A DNA stretch of 64,000 bases from Poa pratensis (lineage: Eukaryota > Streptophyta > Magnoliopsida > Poales > Poaceae). The stretch spans positions 24,684,805 through 24,748,804 of the forward strand of contig CAMZMU010000071.1 of assembly GCA_947311845.1 (NCBI GenBank), given 5' to 3'. Under the pieces are notes generated by a model, which was not told where the DNA came from, made no database searches, and worked only from the letters and a program-made list of their open reading frames with translations. This document shows positions 32,699-45,654 of this stretch, piece after piece. How positions within the stretch are numbered: the stretch's first letter is position 1; each line of letters starts with the position of its first letter. The translations under genes and the position numbers were made by a program.

Positions 32699-35600
32699 TT
32701 AGAGTAGTTGGTTTGTTGACTGAAGGTGGTGTTGCGAGAGCCGTCGAGGTACATGCAGGCTAAGAACAACGATACGCAAGAAGTTAGAAACTAATGTGAA
32801 GATCCTAAGATTATAGAGAACACTGCAAGATAGATATCTTTCCTGAAGATGAACATAAATCAATAGAAGTATGCTTACATCGATGTGTTCCGGTCTGGTG
32901 TAGGCAGCACCATTAGACATGTCAGTGACAGCAGAAAACGTGTTTTCTGAACATGACCCATCTGACAAAGGATGGCTGGGTAGGGAAGCAGCCTGTTTCT
33001 GAGAACGAGTCGAATCAACGATCATCTTGCGTTTTTTCCAATTAATGGCAGCATTCGCTTTTATGGGTTCTGGCAACCTAGATACTCCTATTCAAAATAC
33101 AGCATGTATTCATTCAGATTATATGAGGAAGTAGCAATGAAAAACAGATCAAAACAATAATGTAGATGCTTTGAGAGACATACTCGTCCATTTCCCACGA
33201 AGAAACTTCGCACAGTTCGGATGAAAAGCAAAGGGCTTATTCGTCAGAGAGATAAACTTATGTGGTCTGGCTAGAACCTTGTTGTTAATAACTTGTGTAT
33301 GAGAAAAACATATCAGCACAAAATGCAATGGTGTATGAGTTCATATTTAGCTCAAATTTATATCGTAGCTAACCTTGCTGTTAATAACTTGTGTGGTCTG
33401 GCTAGAACCAGATGGAGTCAAGAGCTGTTCATTGGTGCACTGTTGCTTCATGGCAGAAACAGGAGAATAACCAGATAGAGCTAGGAGTTTTCCATTAGTA
33501 CAATTCTGCTTCACATTACAAGCAGGAGTCAAAACCTTGGCACTGTGAAATGAAGACATGCATAATGATTGGAGAAATTTACCTTGGTGTCTACAGTTTC
33601 TTGTAGGAGATTGACCTTTGTTGGTATCCGAGGGTTAGCTAGGACTGGGTTTCTTGTAGCAAATGAAGCATGTGGCATGGTTCATAGATGCAACTTATTT
33701 CATATCAGTTGAACTGAACGACAACTCAGGGAAGGCCAATGACTTACAAAGTTGCAGAGAAAAAGAAAAGAGTTTTCAGGACTAACATCTAATAAGAATC
33801 CATAAAATCACCACAGAAAATTTGTGTGACAAAATCTAGCATCTGTTTCAGGCTTTCAGACATCTAGCTATTAACTTATTCAGTTATTTAGATGTTATAG
33901 AAACTGATGCTAGAAAAATAAGTGCTCTCATGTAAATTACTAAGCGAGTGGCTTGGCACTACCAAAGCAAACTCAATTCCAGCTATACTCCCCAAAGGTT
34001 GGAGGAGCTACCAAACAACATGCTAGAAAATAAAACTGATGTTCTTATTCAATCACTCTGGGGAGTAAGGAATTACATAATGAGAACTAACATTTAATCA
34101 ATCCGCACCTGGATTTTGCTTTCCAAGTTAGATATGGCAGCAAAGAACTACATACAGCACTCGTGTCTATTCTCACACTTCCATACCATGGCTTGTACAT
34201 GGGCTGCCGTTCTACAAATCTACATAAAAGTAGGAAGTGATAAAAGGAAAGGAATCTTGGAAAAGGGCACATGGTTGTGAAACCTGAAATGTACCTAGCT
34301 CGTATATTTCGTGGGAAGGAAGCTGGATGCAGGCAGACCATCTTCAGCGAGGCACTACTAAACGCCACAATAGTCGTGGAGGCAGACCATCTTCAGCGAG
34401 GGACAGAGCCTCACTTGAAACACTGTAAACTACAGAAATAACTTACTTAAGTATACTGGGTAAATTCTTTCCACTATCATATGATGGCAAAAGACAAGAT
34501 TCATGGTAAAAACAGATATACCATTTCAGGGCATGACAAAATAACGAACTGTCTGAGCTCAACTTTTCCCTCAACACACTCTTCTCAGTGTTTTCCCTTT
34601 GTTGTCAGCTCTGTGGAAAAACATCAATACCATACATCAGTAATCTTTTAACATAAAGTTCATATTTATTGTTAGTTGACTCCAAATAACATTTAACATG
34701 CATGCCTCACTACACTTTTCATCATGTGTTTGATAATTAGAGGCTCTAAACTGAACATGAACACAAGAAGAAGTAAACATCTTTCACCATCATGCATCAT
34801 TCTTTCAGTTTTCATGTATAAGTTGTTGTCCCGGAAATTCAGCACATAGCCACATACAAACATGATGCATCAAGAAGTAGAAAGGCCATAAAAAGCTGAA
34901 ACAATTTAGAAATGTAATCTGCACCACACAGTGAATTTGCCATTGTGTGGTAAATAGAAGATAAAAATGACAAACTATGCCATTGGGTAGATTAATTTTC
35001 AGGTATAGTTAATTGCAACTAAATCCCAGGAAAAATGCTAGAGTAGTTTGCCAAGGAGAGAAAAAAAACTACCTTTTTCAGCGTTTAACTAAACTAAATA
35101 CAAATTATAGTCGAAAAGAAAAGAAATCTCACTTTGAATAGGGCTTTAAAACAAACATCTGGTGGCCAAACCTGCACATGTCTGCCATCTCCAGCCATCA
35201 AGGCTTAATTCAACTCAGCAGAGGAAATTATAACTACAAAAGGATGAACGCATCTAGAGTTGATTACTCCTTCTTTTTTCCTTTTTAAAAAGTGGCCTTC
35301 TATGTCCAATATCTCTCCTAGGAAAAAAGAATAAATCACTAACTCAGAGATGAACACATCTACAGTCCAGAAATATAGAGAGGGGAGTGGCTGATAGCCT
35401 ACCTGGGACTCTCTCCTCAAAATCACGTTCCTGTGACTCTTGTCCTTGCTCAAATCCATGTCAAAGCTGCAAAATCAGCAGCAAATTATCATCAACATCA
35501 AAAGTCTATGCGATCTAAATAACAGACTGGGCAAATCGATTAAGAATTCCACATACGCATATATTATCGATCTCACAAAGATCACGCAACCACTCCCCTA

Positions 35601-36680
35601 GCGGCTCAATCTGGGGACGGAGAGAGGAAGTGGAAGAGAGTGAGAGAGGAGGCTATTCTACAGCCTGCTTTTCTTTTCATTGAACATCTACAGCCTACAG
35701 CCTGCTTTTCTTTTCATTGAACACCTTGTATCCATTCTACAAAAATACATTGAACGCCTTGTAGCCATTCTACAAACATGAGAGATTGTGGGGATTAAAC
35801 AAAAAGAGAACAGTGGAAGAGAGTGAGAGAGGAGGGAAATCAGTAGGAGCAGTACCACACCTCAATCCTAGCATGGTCCTTCCAATTTACAGCAGCTTGA
35901 CAGCCGTGTAACTCCAGCTCTTCCTCCTCCTCACCAGATTTCCTTATCAAGATCTGAAAGAAAGTGGAACATTGAGAGAGAGGAGAAGAAACAATCAGGC
36001 TGCTGCAATTATCACCATCGCACCTGAGCTCACCTCCGTGCCTCCAAAGCTGAGCGACCCACCCCACCGGCTAAATCCTCCAAAGTTGAGAATGGATAAG
36101 GGAGGAGATGGACTTGCCTGGTCCGGTCGGTGCAGGCCCCAGCGTTCCGTCGTTGAGCAGGACACCGTCCTGAACCACGTGCTCAGCCCGGAGCAAGCGC
36201 CGGTGCTCGATTTTGTGCGCGCGGCCGGCCACCACGTACACTCCTCCCGTGGCTTCTTCACCTCCTTCACCCAGCGCTGCTCCTCCATATCCATGGAGAA
36301 GGAGTCCGCCGGCGCCAAATACGCAAGCCGAGCCGGTGAGGCTGCTCCTTCCTCGTCGCCCTTGCTCATGTCCTTGTCCCCTCGTCTGAGGTAGCCCCGC
36401 CCACCCGCGGCAGCATCTGCTAAGAGGGAGAAACGCAAATACGTGAGAGAGAGGCAAATAAAAGTTGAGAACATGTCGCGTCCCTTTCCTGGTACCATAC
36501 CCTGCTCGCCGCCGCCCCGTTCCAGTCGGACCGCCGCTGTCGTCGGAGCTCGCAGCAACCTGCGCCACGCCCGCAGAGGTCGAGCTCGTGTGCGGACGGC
36601 TCTGTGCCGTCGCGGACGGCGACGCGCTCCACCCGCCTCCGCCTTCTCCACAACAGCGCCTCCGACGGCGCACTCACAAC
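32699..36680 (-). CDS. Unrecognised multi-exon gene or gene fragment
   Basis: Several plausible minus-strand exons with GT-AG borders line up: about 36026-36416 (basic then acidic, with SFSMDMEEQRWVKEVKKPRE), 35861-35953 (SGEEEEELELHGCQAAVNWK), 35403-35466 (DMDLSKDKSHRNVILRRESQ), 33374-33542 and 32879-33077 (PIKANAAINWKKRKMIVDST). A GC-rich first-exon-like block lies at 36440-36680. Exon 33374-33542 encodes two diverged copies of a 21-residue unit (CNVKQNCTNGKLLALSGYS and AMKQQCTNEQLLTPSGSS), a repeat kept in frame, which supports real coding history. I do not recognise a domain, and the exon phases were not all reconciled. It may be cargo of the Helitron ending at 31849, or an independent lineage-specific gene. 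Confidence in a working gene is low. Confidence 0.3.
35640..35790. repeat. Local tandem duplications
   Basis: CTACAGCCTGCTTTTCTTTT plus CATTGAACA occurs twice (about 35658 and 35697). CATTGAACACCTTGTATCC then recurs as CATTGAACGCCTTGTAGCC about 30 bases later. Confidence 0.75.
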
Positions 36681-36759
36681 GCCGCCTCATCGAGCTCGTC
36701 GCCACCGCCGGTCTACCCCTCGCCACCTACTCTTCTACTTTTCTTCTAGCCGATGCGCT

Positions 36760-37512
36760 CATGGATAGACCCTCGCCGCCGCCGGACTCCCGTCCTCGGC
36801 CCCCTCCGCCCGATGCGAGGCACGAGGTGACGACGACCGCACTCCCTCCCAAGCCTGCTTTTCCAGCACGCGGAAGAGGGGAGGGACGTCGAGGCGAGGG
36901 GCCGAAGGTGCGGCGGCGGCTTGGGCGGGTGGAGAGGGAGAGGATTGGGCGAGGAGGACACGCGGGGATTGGGCTAGGGTTTTCACCGCTCGGCACGGTT
37001 TTGTCTGGCTGCAGGGCGGGGGCAAGGAGTGAGACGAGGACGCGCTCCGACGCAAGCGAGGCTGACGAACGGGCCCGACAGAAAATGGGCCCCTGCTGTC
37101 AGCGCCTATGCCCCTCAGTCTTTTAGTGCAAAACCGTTTTCACCCGATCCAACGGTGAAAAAGAATGACAGCTCACTTTTGACCGCGATCCAACGGCCAG
37201 AATTCACAGATCAGGGCAGGGAGGGGCAAACGGGGCATATGGCGGGTTGGGCTTCAAGGTTTGTAGAAGTAATTGGTCCGCGAGACGTAACTCCACGTCG
37301 TTAACCGGCCAATCCAGAACAGGCCCGCCTCTCGAAAATTCCACATACCTGCGCGGGCCCGCAAACTATACATACGATCCGAACCTTCTCCAACATTTTC
37401 TCAGTCTCAAAATAAATCGAGTTAAACTCCGTTTCGTCTCTTCTCATCTTCCTCCCGAAAGGAGCAGCAAATATTTCGGTCGAATTGATAGGAAAGAAGA
37501 CGAGGAGCAGCG
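36760..37512 (+). promoter_or_regulatory. Upstream region of the TIN1-like gene
   Basis: GC-rich left half, then a promoter-like stretch. At 37293-37300 CCACGTCG has an ACGT core and is close to the plant unfolded-protein-response element CCACGTCA. CCAAT boxes lie at 37309-37313 (plus) and 37272-37276 (minus). For an ER-stress gene this layout is suggestive, but the spacing does not match the strict ERSE consensus. Confidence 0.35.
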
Positions 37513-39955
37513 ATGGCCGCCGGTCGAGCCCGATGGCGATCCCTCGCGCTGCCCCTGGCGCTGTTCCTCGCGATCGGCTCGTCGCGTGGCCTCGTGAGGC
37601 CGGACGCGGCGCCCAATCCCCCCGTCCCCAAGGCCATCTCCGTGAGTCCCCTCCCCCTACTCCCTAAATCTCTCGTGCCACGGCTTGATTGACGATGGTC
37701 TGATCGGAGCTGACTGGTGTCGGATCTGCGCTGCAGGACCTGAGGGACGCGATCGTGACGGGGCTGGGGTTCCAGTCGGAGGAGCTCAAGGTGTCCGGGT
37801 TCGACGTGAGGGACGCGCTGGTGGGGCAGGCGGTGGCGTACGAGTTCGACATGGAGGTCGGGAGGAAGGTCGTGCCCGTGCGACTGCTCGAGGACGTCAA
37901 CCGGTGGGACTTCGTCGACCTGCCCATCTTCCGGTCCCAGGCCGACGCCGACGACACGGCGCTCGCAGAGATCGGGCGGGGCGCCAGAGGGAGCTTCGAG
38001 CCGACATTGCCGCCCTTCCAGCTCGCCGGGCCCATGGAGCTCTGGATCCAGGACGGGGACGACGTCAGGCTCGCGTTACCGGTAAGAGGATTTCCTTTTT
38101 TTTTTGCCGTATAGACCTTCTACTTCTTAAAGTTGGTCAGCTGTGAGTTGTTGACCCGTGAATTGTGCTCTATGTACCTGAAATCTCCAGAAAAGGAGAA
38201 GTGATGAAAACAACAAAGGAGCCATGCTCACATTTACTTATCCTAGTTTAACCTCAAACATTAAGATGTGGACAACCGGATGGGGTTAAGAGTCACTGGC
38301 AAATATTTCAATGTCATTGTTCATGCGAGACAATAAGTTGAGAATCTAGGTTTAGGAAGTTAGCTGAGGTCTCTCATTTCACTTCAATGATAAGCCGAAA
38401 CAGAGGTCATCACATGTTGCTGTTACTAGCTAAACTGAATGCTCAACTAAAGTTAGTAGTTTCATGGAAATGATGAGATGTGTCATTGATTTACCATGTA
38501 TAAAGAGGCTGGCGCCATAGACTTTGAAGTCTGAGCTTTGATCTGCAGAATTTCAGTTGATGATTCAGATAATGTTAATATCATGACATATAAATACTTA
38601 TGTATAAGTAACAAACAAGGGTTTTGCTTATGTCCTGGAAAACGTTTCCAAAATTCCAAATAATAAATTGAAGTGCCATTATGCGTTTAAAAGTTGTACT
38701 GTATAATTGTTTTGGGAACAAAAAAGGTACCTCGAACACACGAATATGGGAGCTTCTTTCAAATCAGTGCTGAGCAGTTAGTCTGTATTAGAGTGCACAC
38801 CTAATATGACTATGCTCATCCATTGTGGATTCTTCACAGTGGTGATGTTAACTAAAAATCTCATTCTGAACTTACCTGTAATGAACTCTCGCTTTCATGC
38901 TTAAAAGCTTACCAAAAAAATGTTCATTTAGCTACCTTGTTTTGTTTTCCTTGTCCGTGTGTTTGGGTTGGGGGGTTACCATTGCTTAATTTGGCCATCA
39001 GGAGGTATACCATGGACACTTTCATCTGACTAGTGATGTGACCCCGACATGCATTTCAACCATTGTGTTGCAGCCTGTGGATAAATATTCTTGTTTGTTG
39101 AATTACTTCATACATGCCCTCTTATAATATGTGATTATGTCAGATGTGAAATGCTAATCCGGTGTTTCTGTACAGCATGACGTGGAAGCTGGAACCCTGA
39201 AGAAAGTTGTTCTTGCTGATGGTGCGGTCGTAACAGTGAAAGGTGCTAGGGCAGTGAGCCTCCGATTGCCCCTTGAACTGCCACTTCCTCTCAACCGTAC
39301 CACTTACAAGGGTCGCCTGTCAAGCTTGCTTTCCATTGCTCGAGCCCTACGTGGTGCTGCACGGTCAAATCAGAAACCCCTCCTCTCCCTCCGAATCGAG
39401 GGTCCGACCTCGTTATCCTCAACTCCTTCCATGTCTCCCAATGACAAGCTGAAGCTCAAAAGGCTGGCCCCAGGTCAAGTGGAGCTCTCCACACGTGCAA
39501 TCCCTGCCATCACCGATGAGGAGGATGAACCACATAACACCGGATTGTGGCCTCTCTTGTCACTGAATGCGTCAGATGGCAGCCTGCAGGGGCTTGAGGA
39601 GCTATTGGCGTCAGTTCTCGGGAAGACGGCAGGTGAGAAGGGCACTCTCAAGTTGTTGAACGCGCGAGCCTCGGCACAGACGTATGTTAAAATGGGCTTC
39701 ACAGTGGAGAAGAGGATTGCTGATGGAGAGGTAAACTGGTCTAATATGCCCGAGTGGAAAACAAAACCCAAGAAGGTAAGGGCGCACTATGAAGTTCTTG
39801 CCCGTGTGGAGCGCGGCCAGGCTATCCCCGAGAGGATTGCCCAGGTGCAGCCTTTTCATGTAGAGGAGGCCATGTCCGAGAGCATGCTCAACGGAAATGT
39901 GTCCAGGTCGAAGATGGATTCGGTCAATCCACCGCCAGTTTTTTTCACTCTGTGA
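37513..39955 (+). CDS. TIN1: TUNICAMYCIN INDUCED 1-like secretory-pathway protein
   Basis: Three exons: 37513-37641, 37737-38081 and 39176-39955, all with GT-AG borders and in phase 0, giving 417 residues. The start is the first ATG of the frame. Residues 8-26 (RSLALPLALFLAIGSSRG) are a signal peptide. The body contains LGFQSEELKVSGFDVRDALV, PPFQLAGPMELWIQDGDDVR and, across the second intron, EAGTLKKVVLADGAVVTVKG, with KLKLKRLAPGQVELS later. These blocks match my memory of Arabidopsis TIN1, a plant-specific ER protein induced by ER stress and linked to pollen surface formation; its length there is similar. Possible N-glycosylation sites are NRT, NAS, NWS and NVS, in keeping with entry to the ER. 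There is no HDEL/KDEL tail and no second membrane segment. The biochemical activity of the family is unknown. All exons are intact. Confidence 0.75.
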
Positions 39956-41100
39956 GACCTGGAGGGGCGGTAGCTCTTTTTTCAGAGCTCTAATTCAGGA
40001 TGGTCGACTATTGTAGCTGGAGATGGTAAAACGGAGTAAAAGTGGCAGAAGCTTCTGTCTTTCTTGTTTACTGACGTTCGGCGTTAATATGCTTGTTGTA
40101 TTCTATACTGGCTAGCTTTGTAAATTACCAACACGAATGATGAGCCCTCGCAGATGGAAGTGCACAAATAAACTAACTGTATATAAATCTTTCTTGAACT
40201 CAAAGCAAGAGTGCTTGGTTCCTAGCCTCTGCAGAAGTTACACGTAGTAGTTCTGTTTCCCGAATTCCCTGCCTCAACAACTCAAATAAGGATGCAACTT
40301 GGATCCTGCCTATATTCTGATTCTAGTTCATTTTAAATAATTTGAACTAGAAATCTGCGAATAAGTGGTGATGGCGTCCATGGTAGCCCGCCACGACGGG
40401 CGAGTCTTCTGACACTGCAATTTCGAACTCGCTGTTGCACAAATAAAAAGTCGCCGTCCCATGGGAATATTCTTGTGGACATGTGGAGTACAAAGGGGTG
40501 GAGAGTACAAACGTGGATTTGTCTCATCGCTATGGCTGAACTGAGCACCTAATTTTGATGGCTGTACCTTTTCCTTTCCAAACAGAAACTGTAACAAAAT
40601 GTTGATAGCTTTAAGTTCGGGAGAAGATTGTTTGATGGTCTGTAAACAGTCTAGTGGCGAGCGATTTGCAATGCTTGCATTTGCCCTCTGTTTTTTTTGT
40701 CGTGGAGTACTGCTAGTACTCCTTGCTTGCATTTACGATCCCTCCGCTATCCCGTATCCTCTCTTCCGTGCGGCCGTGGCAATGGCTGCTTGAAAGCCTT
40801 TGAACAACCCAGCACGTGGCCCACCTTACATCTCTACCCACCACGGCCCGCTTCTCACCGACAACCATGGCCCGTATACCACCAGCCGCACCGGTCCATC
40901 CAAACTTCTCCCTGCGCCGGCCGCTCCTACAAAACGCTCCGCCGCCGCCTTGCCCTAGGTTTTCCCTCGGCCAACCGCAACAGCGCCCCACCACCAAAGC
41001 CACCGCAGCGGGGAACCGCCAAAGCGAGACCCGAGCCGGCCGCGCCGCCCCGAACGCAGCCGCCAACACACCCCGCCACCGCCAAGACGAGGAGCAAGCG
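39956..41100. other. TIN1 3' region and helicase 5' region
   Basis: The TIN1 3' UTR probably ends within about 200 bases of the stop. From 40740 the sequence becomes GC-rich and leads into the helicase first exon. The helicase frame is open upstream of 41101 to 40816 with low-complexity proline/alanine content, which I take as 5' UTR. Confidence 0.45.
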
Positions 41101-42494
41101 ATGGGGCGGAAGGGGCGGAAGGACGCGAACCCCGCCGTGCACCTTACGGAGGACATGATGTTGCGCGTCACGACGGCGATGCAGGAGTTCCAGGCCTCCG
41201 ATGAAAAGGGTTCGCGCCATTCGCTTCGTTTTCTCGTCGGGTGTTCCAGTTATTTCTGCATTTCGTAGCGTGGGTCTTATGTTTTTTGTGCGATTCCGAG
41301 GAGCTGGCGTGAGGGGGTTCTGTTGCGGGCATGCCACCTTCGGGGGATGGGAGCTAGGGTTCGGAACATCCGAGCCTAGGGTCGAGGCCCATGCTCATTT
41401 TATCATAGTGTCGCGAATCTGTTTCCGCGACCCTTGTTTTGGTTATACTAGTACTTTGTCGCGAATCCGTTGCTTTGGCTTATGTTGCTAGGCTTGTGGT
41501 GTACTGATGACCAATGTCACATGTGTTGGTAGCTTCATGCTGATCCCGAGTGTGGTTATAAGTGAGATAAACGTTTATCATCTACAGCTTAATGCCTATC
41601 CTCAAGTGTGGTTGATTGGTTATAAGGAAGGTGAATGTTCAATCAGTGTTATGTATTGTCCCCACATGTTGTTTACATGCATGCCATTTTTACAGTTTCC
41701 GTTTAGCAGTGACATCATTTCACTTACAAACGAATTTGGAAGTGTGTTTTTTGGTAGAACTGTATGCAGGCTACTGTTAAAGAACCGTACGCCCACTGGA
41801 GTGGTAAATAGAAGTGCCTAATAGGCTAGCAGGGCCGTATATTAGTGGTTGGTATAGATATTCGTCGTGGTCGTGCTTTCATAAGGTAGTTGTAGAAGCC
41901 TTATTGATTTTGTCTTCACGATCTTATTGCATTAATGCCACCTTTATGACTGGCCTCTTCTGTTGTCCTCGATTGAAGCATGCATATTATTCTTTTATGT
42001 GTTTTAGTTTGAGCAGAGACAAGTAAAATCTACAATTTGTAATTCTGCAGTGTACGAATTCGAACCTACTCTATCCAAAGAAGAGCGTGCCGCAATCCAT
42101 TCTATGTGTAAGAAGATGGGCCTGGGCTCGAGAAGTTCCGGGTGAGTAATTTCTAACTATAACCGATGCGCTAAGCTATAACTATGTTTGGTCCATCTTC
42201 TCTTCCTCATCAATCATCATGCTGACCTATATTTTCTGTAGCAACCTTACTTTTTATTTGGTGTTTGTTCTGAACTCTTCATTTACTGTAGGAGTGCGAA
42301 AAGGAATGTTCGACGCCTTTGTGTTTACAAACCTAAGAATAAAGGCACACAGGGGCAAGGCCCTAGCAGACTTGGATTTTCTGAAGAAGCAACACAGGTT
42401 TTGCTAGATCTATTTACGCATTATCCTCCTGATGATGCTGAATTAAATGGTGATGCCGTCAAAAAACCTGGCGATAAGGCTACAAGAGTTCAAT

Positions 42495-42510
42495 GGAAAC
42501 AGATGGTGCC
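42495..42510 (+). other. Helicase frameshift 1
   Basis: The frame VQWKQ ends at 42502 and the expected continuation DGAFCRPTMQKDD is in the next frame, as if one base were missing in GGAAACAGATGG. The old frame meets a stop at 42542-42544. Confidence 0.75.
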
Positions 42511-44616
42511 TTTTGCAGGCCAACTATGCAGAAAGATGATATAGTAAAGAAGGTTGAGATTCTTACGTCTAAAAAGAGCGGACAGCTGAGGAAGGTTGTA
42601 TATTCTGGCTTGATATGTTCCTTTTCAACCATTTGTTTTGGCCAGTCCCAGAATTTCTACCTTTATACCTGCCATATGAGGCATTTTTAAGCGGGTGCTG
42701 AGAGTTGTACACATGTTTACAGATCTTTGAAGACAGATCCAAACTTCCGATATCATCCTTCAAGGATCACATTTGTTCTACTCTGGAAAATCACCAGGTA
42801 TTGTTCTTTGTGCCAAAGCTTTATCACATTTAAACATGCAAGATCATAAAACTAGTGAAAGAGGTAATCCAACTTGGAAATGAGGTTGCTCCATACTAAA
42901 GTGTGATGCATGGATCAAGTGGATGTTGATTATGTCTTTTCCCGTCAGGGGTAGGTTTAATATCAAGGTACAGTCTGTAATTTAGATTTTACTCCAGGAT
43001 TGCTGATAATTTGCTAGTGTTTTCTGTACCACAGCTTCAATTAACTATAGGATGACTGCCACAAGCATGATGGACACCTTTTCAATTATTGTCCCGACAC
43101 TAGCTGTTCATTTTGATCCATTCATATGCTTTAACGTTTGCCAACCTCGCTGAGTGAACAGTTTTGTTGGCATCAGCTGATGACAGTGTGATCCTCTTGT
43201 ATTTTCTGCCAGGTGGTTCTTATTGCTGGAGAAACAGGTTGCGGCAAAACTACCCAGGTGCCAGTTGTTTCGATCCTTTCCTGTCTTTAATTCAGAAGTT
43301 CTGCCTATTATGCTCGATCTGTACCTATCGACTATTGTCTGCCATTCTTGTTATATGCTCGTATGAACAATATGCACTCTACCTGCTTCAGCAAATATGA
43401 AATATCTTACGGTTTAGATATGTGTAGATCTTATGAAGAGATGAATGGTCCCATTCCACTGAAATGATGCATTTCCTTCCTCTATAATCAGTAGAAAACG
43501 TTCTTTGCTGATCCATGGGCATAATCTAGTACAGCACTCTTTAGATCGTAGATAACATATTTAGTCTGAGGTGAGAGGCTATAGAAACTTTCTTAACATC
43601 TTTCTGCACTTGACTTGGTTCTTATATCCATATAATAATATCTTTATTCTAACAGACCGATTAAATTAAAATTCAACAGATGCATCGTTTATGTTCTAGT
43701 GCATATGCAATGATGAGAACAGCATTGCTTGATTGTGACAGGTGGGAGTGATGCTTTCATTTGTTGTCTCACTTATCGTGCTCTTTATATTTAGGTTCCT
43801 CAATATATCTTGGATCATGTGTGGGGCAAGGGCGAATCATGTAAGATCGTATGTACTCAACCGCGCCGGATATCAGCTGTTTCAGGTATTTTACTATTCT
43901 TATTATGTCTTTGGCTATTGCTTTTCAAAATTACTGTTTATCCGCTGGCCGCTGGCTCAGAGTAAGCTGTGCTGTATTCTGTGTCCTATGCAGTTGCCGA
44001 ACGAATATCTGCTGAAAGAGGAGAGGCTGTTGGTGACACAGTTGGGTACAAGGTATATCTAGAATTCACTGATACATTCCTGGATTTAATTGGCTTAACC
44101 CTAGCCTTTTCAAAGCACACCCTGTTTGATTTCAAATTCTCTATGATGTTAAGATTTCATATTTTCATCATTTGTTAAATTGCAGTACACATACTCAGTT
44201 ACTAGTTACAACTATATTATTATGACAATTATGATAATGTGAAAGTCCTTCTAAAATTAATTTTAGATTGCTTATTGTATGATCAGATGCATGTTTTGTT
44301 TGGCCATTTGTTGGTTAAATCAAACCATCAAAGTTGGCAAAGTTAACCCCACGTATAAGCTCAGGTCCTTTTATTAAACAGTGGGATTTTTTGTGAGCAT
44401 CATTTTCTTTTCATTCAACTCCAGTTCCCTTTTTCTTTGGAGTTCTCCTATCTTTCTTGGAGCTGTATATCTTCAATCCATGTTATGCTTATTCTGTTGT
44501 TTATTATTTGATTTAGATACGTTTGGAGTCAAAAGGAGGGAAGAATTCGTCAATCATGTTCTGTACAAATGGTGTTCTTTTGAGGGTCTTGATAGGCAGA
44601 GTAACGAATGTTCCAA

Positions 44617-44641
44617 AAGCACAAAATGTGAGCACTCAGTG
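44617..44641 (+). other. Helicase frameshift 2
   Basis: GVLLRVLIGR lies in one frame and GDAIMGITHIIV, which splices in phase to DEIHERD, lies in another. The change is among CCAAAAGCACAAAATG. Without it, a stop follows at about 44661. Confidence 0.75.
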
Positions 44642-45204
44642 GGTGATGCAATTATGGGGATAACACACATTATTGTGGTAACTTCCAAATACATTGTTAC
44701 ACACCATTTTCTTATGAGCTACGACATGTTTTCTTTATTTGGTAGCTCCGTCTTGAAATATATGATATTTTGGTAAGATTGTTTAGCATACCAAAGCGTC
44801 TTATATTCTGGGACAGAGGAAGTAATACTGAAACGGAGTGTTGCTGTTAGTAGCATGTATTGATTAGTTTAAATATAATGGTAAAGCTGTGCAGTGTACA
44901 TAGTTCTTTATAAGAGGATAAGACAAAAAGTTAACCAAGCCACACCTAACTATCTGCGGAACTCGATATCCTAAGCAAGGCCAGTAAATTTTTTTTTGTC
45001 ATCTTGAGGTTACATGTTGTCATTTTCATATTACGATACTGCCTTTGTATTGGTTTTACAATTTGTTTGACGTATTGAACATAAACGCGTTACATGTGCG
45101 AGGGTAGCAGCAGTGACAAAAAGTTAATCATTTCCCAAAACTTTTGTTACTTCCAATTCAAATTTGATGTTTCTTTGCACGCTCGTTACACCCTTTAACA
45201 TATA

Positions 45205-45327
45205 CTCCCTCCGTTCTAATTTAATTGACTTACTATCCACCAAATATGGATGTATCTAGACATGTTACATGTATAAATACATCCACATGTGATGCATAGC
45301 AAGTCAATTAAATTGGAACGGAGGGAG
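45205..45327. mobile_element. Stowaway MITE in helicase intron 8
   Basis: CTCCCTCCGTTC at the left and its inverse GAACGGAGGGAG at the right, TA duplication on both sides, 123 bp. Confidence 0.9.
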
Positions 45328-45587
45328 TATATTACATATGAACTCTTTATGGTATCAGAGAAAAGAGTGTGTTTAGGTCCTCTTAATTAGTCCGAGGTAA
45401 GTTCATCATAAACTAGCCATGAAAGAACTTGTTTATGAGCTTCACATATAATCTGGCCAGTGTTTGCGTTTTAAAACTGTATGTAAAAATCACACTTTTT
45501 CTTGTTCGTGTACAACCTTAACATTGTTGCCCGCAAAACTGCAGCTTGTGTGCATATATTGCGCTAAGCCTTTTCATTAGATTAGTA

Positions 45588-45654
45588 TCAGTCTGTTCCA
45601 TAATATAAGCCGTTTTGGCTAGCTAAAATGGCTTATATTGTGGAACGGAGGGAG
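45588..45654. mobile_element. Short Stowaway-like MITE in helicase intron 8
   Basis: Inverted repeat around CCATAATATAAGCC / GGCTTATATTGTGG. The right end is GGAACGGAGGGAGTA. The left CTCCCTCC is worn away. Confidence 0.75.

Noticed and set aside
36443..37126. 227-codon plus-strand open frame
   Set aside because: Arginine/proline-rich frame in GC-rich DNA opposite the putative minus-strand first exon and the TIN1 promoter; it looks like a composition artefact.
37293..37313. Canonical ERSE element
   Set aside because: CCACG and CCAAT are present but in the wrong order and spacing for the consensus, so only a weaker ACGT/CCAAT cluster is claimed.
42485..42502. A tiny 15-base GT-AG intron that would explain helicase frameshift 1
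   Set aside because: Far below the minimum plant intron length, and removing 15 bases does not change the frame.
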